Source: Alectoria sarmentosa
Taxonomy: Eukaryota; Ascomycota; Lecanoromycetes; Lecanorales; Parmeliaceae
NCBI GenBank assembly: GCA_009733775.1
Contig: WOGZ01000003.1
Location: 124,001-188,000, forward strand
Length of the DNA stretch: 64,000 bases
Direction of reading: 5' to 3'
In this document: positions 33,046-41,610 of the stretch, piece by piece
Numbering within the stretch: position 1 is the stretch's first letter
How the letters are laid out: every line of letters starts with the position of its first letter
The notes under the pieces: model-generated
Databases searched by the model: none
What the model was told of the DNA's origin: nothing
Seen by the model: the letters and a program-made list of their open reading frames with translations, nothing else
Translations under genes and position numbers: made by a program

Positions 33046-34104
33046 ATGGCACCTATGGACATCAAGTGGAGCACGGACACTGGGGCTGGGAGTCATGTGA
33101 CGAGCACCCTCGTCAATGACAAGGGCATCTACGCCGCTGCTTATGGAGAAGTATTCCGCCTCAGCAGGTCGATCGGCAACATCATAGCCTCCAACAATCT
33201 TGCAGGGACCGGCTATCACGAAGTGCGGCTTGCGGCCCCAGCCGGTGCCCAGGTTCTTCTTGTCGGCACCAGTGGATATGTCATCTGCTTGGAATCTGAG
33301 TGGTTGAATGAAAAGTGGAGGAAATATCTAGATGACTCCGAGCACGAAGTGACGTCTGTCCTCTGCGCCAATGGCAGCGTTTACGCCGGCTCCAATGGCC
33401 ATGTGTACCGTTTGAACTTGGAAAGTGGTGACGAGGAAGCCCACAATCCACTGCGTAAATATGGCAAGCACGAGATACGTCTAGACTGGAATCATGGGAT
33501 CGAAGGATCCTTCCTCGGCCGACCCAGTCTAGTAGTGGGAACAAACGGCTGGGCTTTTGGTCTAGATTTCGAACATCTAGGATTTCGTTGGAAAAACGGA
33601 CTGCCGGGTAGTGGTCACGACGTCGTCTCGGTGGTAGGTGACGGGAATGTCTTTTACGTAGGCTCTGGTGGAATAATTTACCGACTGGATGGCGTTGATG
33701 GAAGTCAACTGCACAAGAACGAACTCAAGGGCGTAGGCACACGCGAGGTTCGTCTGTCTTTGAGTACATCCAAGGATTCACTGCGCGTGGGCACCAATGG
33801 CTATGCGCTCGGATTGCGCCCCAAGGATCTTGAGCGTGTGTACTTGGAAAGTCTTCCTGGGAGCGGCTCTTCAGCCACGGACGTGGTGAACTTGGACCTG
33901 AACACGGACATGGTGATTGAACGTTCTGCAGCCCTCTACGCTAACAACGGATATGTTTATGCCGTCGATAAAAAGGGGCGAATGCAAGCCAAGAACCTAG
34001 AAAGGTACGGCAAGGACGAGACTAGGCTTGCTTTCGATTCGCAGGATAGTAGATTGATTTTTGTGGGCATTCGGGGACAGGTGATTGCTCTGACGCTCAA
34101 TTAA
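33046..34104 (+). CDS. Beta-propeller repeat protein (PQQ/quinoprotein-like fold)
   Basis: Single-exon, 352-residue protein built of alternating blades with two recurring signatures: G-T-x-x-x-E-V-R-L-A followed by LVGTxGYxxGL (residues about 60-90, 155-190, 235-275, 320-350), and HxV-x-SVxxxGxVYxGSxGxxYRL (about 15-45, 105-135, 195-225, 285-310). This gives roughly seven to eight blades, typical of the quinoprotein alcohol-dehydrogenase-like superfold. No signal peptide or membrane segment is present, so it is probably cytosolic, and I see no catalytic or PQQ-binding residues. It lies alone in a gene-poor interval between strong palindromes. Function unknown; a binding or lectin-like role is only a guess. 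Confidence 0.75.
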   Translation: MAPMDIKWSTDTGAGSHVTSTLVNDKGIYAAAYGEVFRLSRSIGNIIASNNLAGTGYHEVRLAAPAGAQVLLVGTSGYVICLESEWLNEKWRKYLDDSEHEVTSVLCANGSVYAGSNGHVYRLNLESGDEEAHNPLRKYGKHEIRLDWNHGIEGSFLGRPSLVVGTNGWAFGLDFEHLGFRWKNGLPGSGHDVVSVVGDGNVFYVGSGGIIYRLDGVDGSQLHKNELKGVGTREVRLSLSTSKDSLRVGTNGYALGLRPKDLERVYLESLPGSGSSATDVVNLDLNTDMVIERSAALYANNGYVYAVDKKGRMQAKNLERYGKDETRLAFDSQDSRLIFVGIRGQVIALTLN

Positions 34105-34338
34105 CTGACCGTTGTTGCGAAGTGACGACGCTCTCGTGCATCGAAAGGGTGCTGCATCGAGAATGTCTGTCGCCGCGTAAGACATGTTTTCTGGCGGAGA
34201 CAATCATCAACCCTCACGCCTAAGCTGAAGACAGAAGGCACCTAAGTAGCAAGAAGTCTGACTTCCAACCTGATTAGCACTAGCAAAATTCAGCTTTTGA
34301 CTTATATTTTCTCACGCCGTGCATTCCGATTTATCTTC

Positions 34339-34381
34339 AATCCCCAAACGCTCCTCGTTTCTCTCAGAGCGCTTGGGGATT
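34339..34381. repeat. Short hairpin downstream of propeller gene
   Basis: AATCCCCAAACGCTC (34,339-34,353) and GAGCGCTTGGGGATT (34,367-34,381) pair at 14 of 15 positions around a 13-base loop, 235 bp past the propeller stop codon. It could shape a transcript 3' end, but eukaryotic termination does not require hairpins. Confidence 0.6.
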
Positions 34382-34467
34382 CATCACTTAGTCTTCTCGT
34401 ACTGGATCTATGAGATCATTTTACACGCATACATGAAAGCATATCATGTAAAGCTCTTAGGTGCACC

Positions 34468-34543
34468 AGAGGGTGCAATAAGTGAGTAGGCCAAGCTAAG
34501 TCCAAAAACGGCCTAGTTGGCCTACTCACTTCTTGCACCCTCT
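34468..34543. repeat. Near-perfect 27-bp inverted repeat (MITE-like)
   Basis: Arms at 34,468-34,494 and 34,517-34,543 match at 26 of 27 positions after reverse complementing, with a 22-base loop. The outer ends read AGAGGGTGCAA and TTGCACCCTCT. A 76-bp near-perfect palindrome of this kind is typical of a foldback element or the core of a small MITE. I saw no second copy in the window. Confidence 0.75.
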
Positions 34544-36372
34544 ATACATGTGCCCACTGTGGTCAGTATATGGTTGTAACAGGGCTTACCCGTGACCCAT
34601 GAGACACGCCGACCAACAGTCCTGCTGTATTGAAATGTTACGAGTTCAGGTCAATACATATTCTGTTAAATCTACAGAGGTCGGCACCAATATTCTTGGT
34701 CAATAAGGGTGTTTAAATGGAAAAGGATCCTGTAACTCTGGGTCTCAAAATAAAATTGTACCATGGTAAATGGTATTCAGGGTTTCACCAATAGAAGCGG
34801 ATGTTCGTTCGAGCGACCTATTCTACAGCATCCGACAAGCTTTGAACAAGTATAGCGTTGCACCGTATTCTATTTGTTACTAAGCCTAGATCATCGATCT
34901 AAACACCACCCTGCTTCATCTCGTGGCCATGGTAGAGGCGTGAAGGCAAAGGTCATGTCCGCTATTGCCGACTTACGCATCATTAGCTATGACAGTGTTT
35001 TCGCGAAAGACGGGCGTTAGTTATCTTTTTCCAGCTCTTATTGCCCCAGTCGTGAAGCATTTTGAGCTGCAAGACCTGTCGCAGGAGTGGAACGCTCCGC
35101 AGACTTGTCTCACGACTGATTTTCGATTCCAACAAAGACATGCTGACTCCGGAATTATTAAGATGTGTTGCTAAGGTACAGCGCTGAAGGGAGTCACTGC
35201 GGGCAGCCTCACAATGGCATTGAGCCCAGTGGAGAGAGGGCGAATTGGACAGCTGCTGCCATCTTTGAAGTAAAGCGTACGTATTTTCCGAGTTCATCTT
35301 ACCTCCTTTGGACCAAGTATCGATTCTTCAGACATATTTTTTTCTATTTTCTATTCTGTAGATGTGTTCCAAGGCTCAACACTGACATCGAAATTATAAT
35401 CCAGATGGAAAAATACACAGCTTCATTAAGGAGTGGGACAAATTGAACACGTGGAAGCAGTTGGGATGGGTATGTGCATGTACCGAGCAGGTTCTTCCTG
35501 TTTCGAAAAAACGTTTCGGAAGAAAAACGATTTCCATAAAGCCCCTTTGATCTGTCTCATTGATCGGACCTCTGCCCTGAAGCAAGATTGCTGACTCCTA
35601 AGCTTTATATATGAAGTGAGACGAGTATGCGTAACGAATGACAGGGATTGTGTGCCATCAAAGGCAATTGAAAGTAATTATAGAGCACTCTCTTCCCCTC
35701 CGCATGGCAACGTCCCACCAGTGCGAGAATGTATGCAGTATCTATCTAACGGGACACCTTGGGAGAAGAAGGTACCGCTAGCGAAAAAAGACTGCATTGA
35801 TTCTTTGTAGGCGCCGCTAAATGATCAATATACTGATGGGAGTATTTAGAGCATTGACGATAAGTGGGTGCCATTATGATAACCATGGCATTAAGAGAAA
35901 ATGTGATGAACGATCGACTAGAACTCAGAAGTGCCAATATCCTAATCAATTTTGCATCGAGTGTATTTCCCTGGGAAAGCAGAACTGCAACACAATGAGA
36001 GCACTTTTTCCTGGCCTTGCCCTAAATCAACCGGTCTTGCTCTTGAGGCCTCGCTGTCTGAGTGGGCGTTGCTCCCGCAGCAATCTCCAGCTCTTCCAGC
36101 ACAATGTCTTCAAGAGCATTTAGATCGTCCACCCGGCTTGGAAAAGGACCTCTGCGAGTAAAAGCGTTTGAATTGCCTTTGGTATCGTGCGATGGCCCTG
36201 ATCAGCGGATGATTGCTCATGAGAAAAAGAGATATTCACATTTGAAATCTCAACCAGGAAGGGCAAGGCTGAAAAGGCTTGGCAGAAAAAGGCTTGGCAG
36301 AATTAGGAGTCACGGAGTACACCCTACTTTCTTTTCCTTCACAGCACCATGAATGCATAAGCAATTCTCGAA

Positions 36373-37484
36373 ATGACGACCGGTGAGTTGTGGCGGACCC
36401 CAAATTTGTGACATAATCGCTCATGATACTATAGCTCATAGGCCTACGTTCGATCCTGTAAGCTCTCCAATTTTACTCTACCCTCGGACCACTCTGAAAG
36501 AAACAGGCCCGTGGGAAAGACGCCCAGCGAGGAGTAGCATATCATCAGCGACTACTGCCAGCACACACCCAGCTCAAAACCCGGTATGCTTGTCGTGATG
36601 TTTCTACTACATGAAGCTAATAACCAAGAAGACAGCCCGGACAAGGAGGAGATGCCGACCCTCAAGTACGAGATCTCAGAGCCCAGCTCCTCGAAGCTGA
36701 AGCTGCACATTTCTCCAAGACGAATCCGGTAGCTGCCAAGAGTACGGAGTCTACCATATCCAGTAAGCGCCAACTAGAGGACGGTCCTGGACAAAACGGA
36801 GAAGAAGACCTGGAGGCAAAAAGACGGCGTATACTGGAGGAAACCAGAGATGTTGACGCAGATTCTGATGGTTCTAAGGGCGATGATAGCAGCGAAGAAG
36901 ACAGGTATGCCGACAAAAGCTTGAGTTTGAGTCCCGTCTGAATCTGAGAATCTGAACAGTGACGATGAAGAGGATGAGACGGCCGAGCTGCTGCGGGAAC
37001 TTGAGAAGATCAAAAGGGAAAGGGCTGAACAGAAAGAGAAGGAGGTAAGTGAGGATTAGGTACTCAAGCAACCATGTGATTGTTGCTAAACTCTGCCTTC
37101 TAGGAGCGCGAGAAAGCAGCAGTCGAGCAGGAGAAGCGAGAGAACGACATTGCTCTTGGCAATCCCCTTTTGATGCCGATGAAAGACGCCGAGACTAATC
37201 GAAGGTCCGTCTCTGGCCTATCAGCTCAATACGCTCGTTGCTCACACGACTCTAGATGGGATGACGATGTGGTATTCAGGAACCAGGCAAGGGGTACCGA
37301 AAATAAAGGCAAGAAGGAATTTGTCAATGTATGTGATCATATTTATCCCGCCATTGCCGGCCTAAGCTAATTGGTGTCATTAGGATTTGCTTCGGTCAGA
37401 CTTCCACAAACGATTCATGGCAAGTAGGCGCCATTGCCCCGCTGGCCAAGGCTGACGACTTATCAGGGCAAGTATGTTCGATAA
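36373..37484 (+). CDS. CWC15: Pre-mRNA splicing factor Cwc15
   Basis: 231-residue component of the Prp19/NineTeen-associated spliceosome. Nine exons keep a single frame: 36373-36382, 36435-36457, 36507-36583, 36632-36904, 36960-37044, 37104-37204, 37256-37328, 37384-37419, 37467-37484. The family N-terminus MTTAHRPTFDPARGKDAQRG is split by two introns within 18 codons. AYHQRLLPAHTQLKTRQPGQ follows, then a charged, coiled-coil middle with acidic DSDGSKGDDSSEEDR. The diagnostic C-terminus is RWDDDVVFRNQARG and NDLLRSDFHKRFMGKYVR. The last intron requires a GC donor (ATG/GCAAGT): the GT four bases later would break the ending, while GC-AG gives the conserved KYVR terminus. The first exon carries only ten coding bases. 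Confidence 0.92.
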
Positions 37485-38600
37485 CCTTGCTCATCAGAAC
37501 TACTTTGGCAAGCGAATTACTCTGCTGGTTGTTGAGGAAACCTCGAAGACTTCCACTCAAAGTACATTAACAGGAATCACACGCCCACCGACCGCATGTT
37601 CAGCATAAATGACGTCTCTTGCAGCCACGGCTGTTTAGAATAGCAGGACTCTCAAGGCAGAGCGGTTGACCGCACCCGCATAAGACTGCTCAATACTTAA
37701 AGCTTTCGATAACAAATCAATGATAATGCGAACAGTCCGTTGAAAGCGATTGAGTAGGTGATGATCAAGCTGGATCTCAGGATTGAGATAATTGTGCATA
37801 GCCTAGTGGCAACGGCTATATGCACAAGTCCGCTCATCGACTTGTTATAACCAGCGAGCAGAGGGTGACCGAGTAGCGCGGTAGAGAAGTGGGTGAGGTC
37901 GAGCATTTTCCGCGTGTTCACTTGCTCTAGGATGCCGCTCGCCTAGAAGTCCGAGGTCGAGATTCAAAGCTGCGAAACGTGAAGGATGTGCCCTGCTTAT
38001 TGGTTCTACCTGCTCCGTCCACAGGCTTTTGTTCTGAGCCCGAAGGAGGGGAGTAAGCAATGACCCGCCAGCGCTACTGTGAAGCATTGCTTGCCGCGCC
38101 CATGCCAAGTTTCTGAGACGGTTTCATGCATGAACCTGCCAGCTGAAATTGATGCGTTCAAAACTTAAGCCATTGGGCCAGAACATGCATGTCTTGGACT
38201 GGCTCAGGGCAAGAAAAGGCGTGATTGCAGGAATATCGGCAGGTGCGGGGTTCCAGGGTCCTTTGTTGTTGAGGGGTAAAACAGAACCATAGTTGCTTTG
38301 CATTCTTTCAAGTGTCCCTGAGATTTCAGATCCAAGGAAATTGCCCCTGGCCAAGAATTGATCGATCGATTGAACAAGTCGGTCGTCAGTGGCGTGACTA
38401 CCCATTCAAGATTCATGCATGCAATTCGACCCCACCTGAAGCATTTACATATTTAAGCAACTCTCTTCCTCCACCCTTCAACTTCCTCACCCGTTCCAAC
38501 ATTCTGAACACACTCACAAGTCTTCTACACAGTTCGAATCTATCCCTAATCAAATCACCAATCCAATCCTCAACCACACCTAGCATCTAATTCAATCAAT
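37485..38600. promoter_or_regulatory. Intergenic, 1.1 kb, with promoter of glycine-rich gene
   Basis: No coding region supported. Close to the next gene, TATTTAAG at about 38,450 is followed by a long C/T-rich tract with CAAC and ACAC starts (38,460-38,580) and AATCAATATG at the start codon. This is a textbook strong or stress-inducible ascomycete core promoter. A CATGCATGCA motif lies at 38,414-38,422. Confidence 0.5.
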
Positions 38601-39348
38601 ATGTCTGGTTACGGTGATGATCAACAATCCGTAAGCCCTAACCTCTCTTCCCACAAACAGCTCACTAACTTCTTTTCTTCCAAGGGCGGAGGTTACGGAG
38701 TAAGTCCAAGAAGTCCGTTACTCTGGTCACGTTCCAAGACATGCTCACGCGTCTGCGCAGGGTCAATCCGGAGGTGACTCCGGGTCAGGAGGGTATGGAG
38801 GTGGCCAGTCCGGAGGTGACTCCGGATCAGGAGGTTATGGTGGTGGCCAATCCGGCGGTGACTCCGGATCCGGTGGCTACGGTGGTGGCCAATCCGGCGG
38901 TGACTCCGGCTCTGGAGGCTACGGAGGTGGTCAATCCGGCGGTGACTCTGGCTCTGGAGGTTATGGTGGTGGCCAATCTGGCGGTGACTCTGGCTCTGGA
39001 GGTTATGGTGGTGGCCAATCTGGCGGTGACTCTGGCTCTGGAGGTTATGGTGGTGGCCAATCTGGCGGTGACTCTGGCTCTGGAGGTTATGGTGGTGGCC
39101 AATCTGGCGGTGACTCTGGCTCGGGAGGCTACGGAGGTGATAGCGGATCCGGCAACCAGTCTGGCGGAGGCTCAGGCGGAGGCTCAGGTGGCTCAGGTGG
39201 AGGTAAGTTGACGATCATTCACCTCCAATGCCGCACGGTACTAATCTCTTGTCATGAAGGAATCAAGGGCAAGCTAATGGGCATGGCTGAGAGCAAGTTC
39301 GGTGGTGGTGGTGGGGGTGGCAGCAACCAAGGTGGCAGCAACTACTAG
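38601..39348 (+). CDS. Glycine-rich repeat protein
   Basis: 191-residue low-complexity protein in four exons (38601-38630, 38685-38699, 38761-39202, 39260-39348); exon 2 is just 15 nt. After MSGYGDDQQSGGGYG, the main exon holds nine perfect-length 14-residue units (G-Q-S-G-G-D-S-G-S-G-G-Y-G-G) at 38,761-39,138. A Gly/Ser linker follows, then the short tail GIKGKLMGMAESKFGGGGGG. The tail resembles the end of small stress-induced glycine-rich proteins I recall in filamentous fungi. No signal peptide. A disordered, hydration or stress-related role is plausible but unproven. A pyrimidine-rich promoter with a TATA-like box sits 150 bp upstream. Confidence 0.75.
38761..39138 (+). repeat. Nine tandem 42-bp coding repeats
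   Basis: Nine head-to-tail 42-bp units. Units 6, 7 and 8 are identical, and the outer units differ only at synonymous third positions, except that they keep exact length. The 3' side therefore expanded most recently. The repeat stays open in a second forward frame (from 38,741) and on the minus strand (38,827-39,102). Confidence 0.9.
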
Positions 39349-39729
39349 GAAATTCTGGCTACGTGCTCGCCCAATCTGTTGGCATGGTCTGTACAAGAGG
39401 ACATGCTTGCTGGCGACTGGTAACTACACATTTTCCATTGTCTTTGGTTCGAGCGTTGCACCAAGGAGGGTCACGTTCTAGATTAGCATGAATAGCAATC
39501 AATGAGCCACTGAAAACCAATTCCCTCTACGAGAATTGTAGTGATGCTGTGTGATGCTATGATTTGTATGCTTCGGTAATCGATTTTCTCAAGCTGATAA
39601 TTAGTATTCATCCTTTTCAACACGTTCCTGCAAACCCAGCCTGAGAATCTCGTGCAACCACATCATGTGGGTTATTCTTCCAGGCGTGACCCTCAGAACC
39701 GTCCTGTCCATGTGAACAGACAGCCAGTA
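39349..39729. other. Intergenic, 0.38 kb
   Basis: 3' flank of the glycine-rich gene and promoter of MED22. Nothing distinctive. Confidence 0.4.
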
Positions 39730-40443
39730 ATGGATCCGAATCAACGCACCTCCGGTGCTCTCCTCGGTAGCTATCTCTTCCCATACACTGTGTCCTGGCC
39801 ATCATTTCTTCGACTTCTCTAGTACACATCGCTAACATTAGTAGACCGCGCCGGAGCAGACGTAGCGCAGCTCCTGCGCCGTTTCGAGAATATCATTGCG
39901 TTTGAATCTGTTCGTGTTGACTTGCCGGGGCAACGAGTAGGACGGCACAGAGCGGTTGAAGCTGACTTGTGGTGGAGTGCAGGAAGACAAGCAGAACCGC
40001 AATGCTACCGCCGTGGGGGCCTATCAGATGGAAGTTGAGACGTCTGCCCTGGTACGAAATCTGCATCTTTTTGTCGCCCAGAATGGCGTGAAAGACGATG
40101 AAGCCTCTCCTATTCTTTCCCCTTTCTACGGTTCATATGCCCAGTCTTGATACATTTGGGAAAGGTCCTGATGGCATTCTGTCCCCAGATCCGCGCTGCT
40201 GAGGACGTCCTCTCCCTAACACGGATACTCAAGGAAGCATGGCTGTTTGGCAAACTGCAAACAGTGGGGACTAGCGAGGCCGAGACAAGAGCAGAAGCTG
40301 CTGCGGTGAAGGTGACTGCGGGATTGAGCAGACTGCAGGGCAACAACAAAGTAGAAGCCAAAGAGTCGGACGGAGAGCCAACTGCTAGCAATGGGGATGT
40401 TACAGGAGCTGGAATAGAGAGTGAGGAACAGACTGAATCATAA
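39730..40443 (+). CDS. MED22: Mediator complex subunit 22
   Basis: 142-residue subunit of the Mediator head module (Srb6/Surf5 family), which links activators to RNA polymerase II. Four exons: 39730-39766, about 39842-39909, 39983-40051, 40189-40443. The spliced N-terminus MDPNQRTSGALLVDRAGADV, then LLRRFENIIAFES, leads to EDKQNRNATAVGAYQMEVET and SALIRAAEDVLSLTRILKEA, with WLFGKLQTVGTSEAE. These are the diagnostic helices. The C-terminal 40 residues are a disordered acidic tail. The donor of intron 2 (GTTCGT at 39910) is weak but keeps phase, and no better one is visible. Only 100 bp separate the stop codon from the DHFR start on the same strand. Confidence 0.88.
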
Positions 40444-40543
40444 GAACTCATTATTCAAGATTCAAGAAATCTACAGTCATTTTCTCAACATACAGATCGA
40501 AAGATCACCTCGTCTCCTCTCCCACAATACTCCACACCCCGCC

Positions 40544-41371
40544 ATGCCCCCCTCTTCCAGCTCTATGCCCCCTCCCCTCCCCCCACTCACCCTCATCGTA
40601 GCCACCACCCCCTCCCTCGGCATCGGTCTCCGCGGCACCCTCCCCTGGCCCCAGTTGAAACCCGACCTCGCCTTCTTCGCCCGCGTTACCAAACGTCCTC
40701 CCCCGCACCTTCGTCCTTCCCCCCAATCTCACACCTCTACGAGCTTAGAATCTACAAAGAAAAGCAAAAATGCAGTCATCATGGGCCGCAAGACGTGGGA
40801 GAGTTTACCGCCGAAGGTGCGCCCGTTGAAGGGGAGGGTCAATGTCGTAGTCACGAGAAATGTGGCGGGTTTAGATCTGCCTCGTGGAGCAGACGGGCAG
40901 GTTCTGGGAGTGGGGAGTATTGAGGAGGGGTTGCGGAGGTTACGGGAGACGTATCCGTCTCGGTCTGGAGATGTGAATGAAGAAGCAGAGCCGCAGACGG
41001 AAGAGCAGCAGCCAGGCAAGGATGGCTATGTGGGTGGAGAGAGACAAAATGAGGAAAGGGAGTCTGTGCAGCTGGGACGAGTCTTTGTGATAGGAGGGGC
41101 GGAGATATATAGGCATGCGCTGGAGATGGAGTGTTGTGAGAGGATTCTGTGGACGAGGCTGGGGGGGGAGTGGGAGTGTGATGCCTCTTTTCCAGAGGGA
41201 GTGCTGCTGGTTGAAGATGAGGGAGTCGGTGAGCACGAGACGAGGGAGAGGTGGGTGAGGAGGTCTACGGAGGAGCTGGAGAGGTGGGTTGGGGAGGAGG
41301 GAGTCGGGGGGGTGAAGAGGGAGGGCGAGGTTGAATTCGAGGTTTCTATGCTTGAGAGGGAAAGGGTGTGA
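40544..41371 (+). CDS. DFR1: Dihydrofolate reductase
   Basis: Single-exon, 275-residue dihydrofolate reductase that makes tetrahydrofolate for thymidylate, purine and methionine synthesis in the cytosol. Core motifs: LTLIVATTPSLGIGLRGTLPW, with LPW of the substrate loop, and DLAFFARVT (residues about 15-50); NAVIMGRKTWESLP with the NADPH-binding loop (about 75-90); GRVNVVVTRN; and GRVFVIGGAEIYRHAL (about 185-200). Two fungal-style low-complexity insertions are present, one between the first helix and MGRKT and one of about 35 residues rich in Glu before VFVIGG. The frame is open upstream to 40421, but the Met at 40544 fits the family. By hand count, 40,561-40,620 has 37 C and 5 G, while 41,281-41,340 has 36 G and 3 C. 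Confidence 0.93.
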   Translation: MPPSSSSMPPPLPPLTLIVATTPSLGIGLRGTLPWPQLKPDLAFFARVTKRPPPHLRPSPQSHTSTSLESTKKSKNAVIMGRKTWESLPPKVRPLKGRVNVVVTRNVAGLDLPRGADGQVLGVGSIEEGLRRLRETYPSRSGDVNEEAEPQTEEQQPGKDGYVGGERQNEERESVQLGRVFVIGGAEIYRHALEMECCERILWTRLGGEWECDASFPEGVLLVEDEGVGEHETRERWVRRSTEELERWVGEEGVGGVKREGEVEFEVSMLERERV

Positions 41372-41610
41372 GAGAGCGGAGAGATCCGACCCAATGGCAC
41401 ATACGATTGAGAGACCGAATAGGGTTGAGGCTTCCTAGACTTGAACCTGGTATGGATGTACGTGATGATGGCTGCAAAAGAGTGCAAACAACTTTGTTCA
41501 AGGTCGGATGCACAAAAGAGAGTGTTTCCTATACAGTGATGCTCCTTTGCTAGATATGGAACTGTGGCCTGCATATATTTCCACTTGTTCGAGACCCACG
41601 CTCGAAAGAT

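Larger units (their letters stand above)
34105..36372. other. Gene-poor stretch, 2.3 kb
   Basis: No supported coding region. It carries two palindromes (34,339-34,381 and 34,468-34,543). Short open frames from 34,965 to 36,352 have no motifs and no consistent splice structure. The last 200 bp should contain the CWC15 promoter; an imperfect duplicated unit AAAAGGCTTGGCAGAA occurs twice near 36,273-36,303. Confidence 0.5.

Noticed and set aside
38741..39211. 156-codon second forward frame across the glycine-rich repeats
   Set aside because: Openness is explained by repeated 42-bp units without stops; the frame encoding G-Q-S-G-G-D-S-G-S continues correctly into flanking exons, this one does not.
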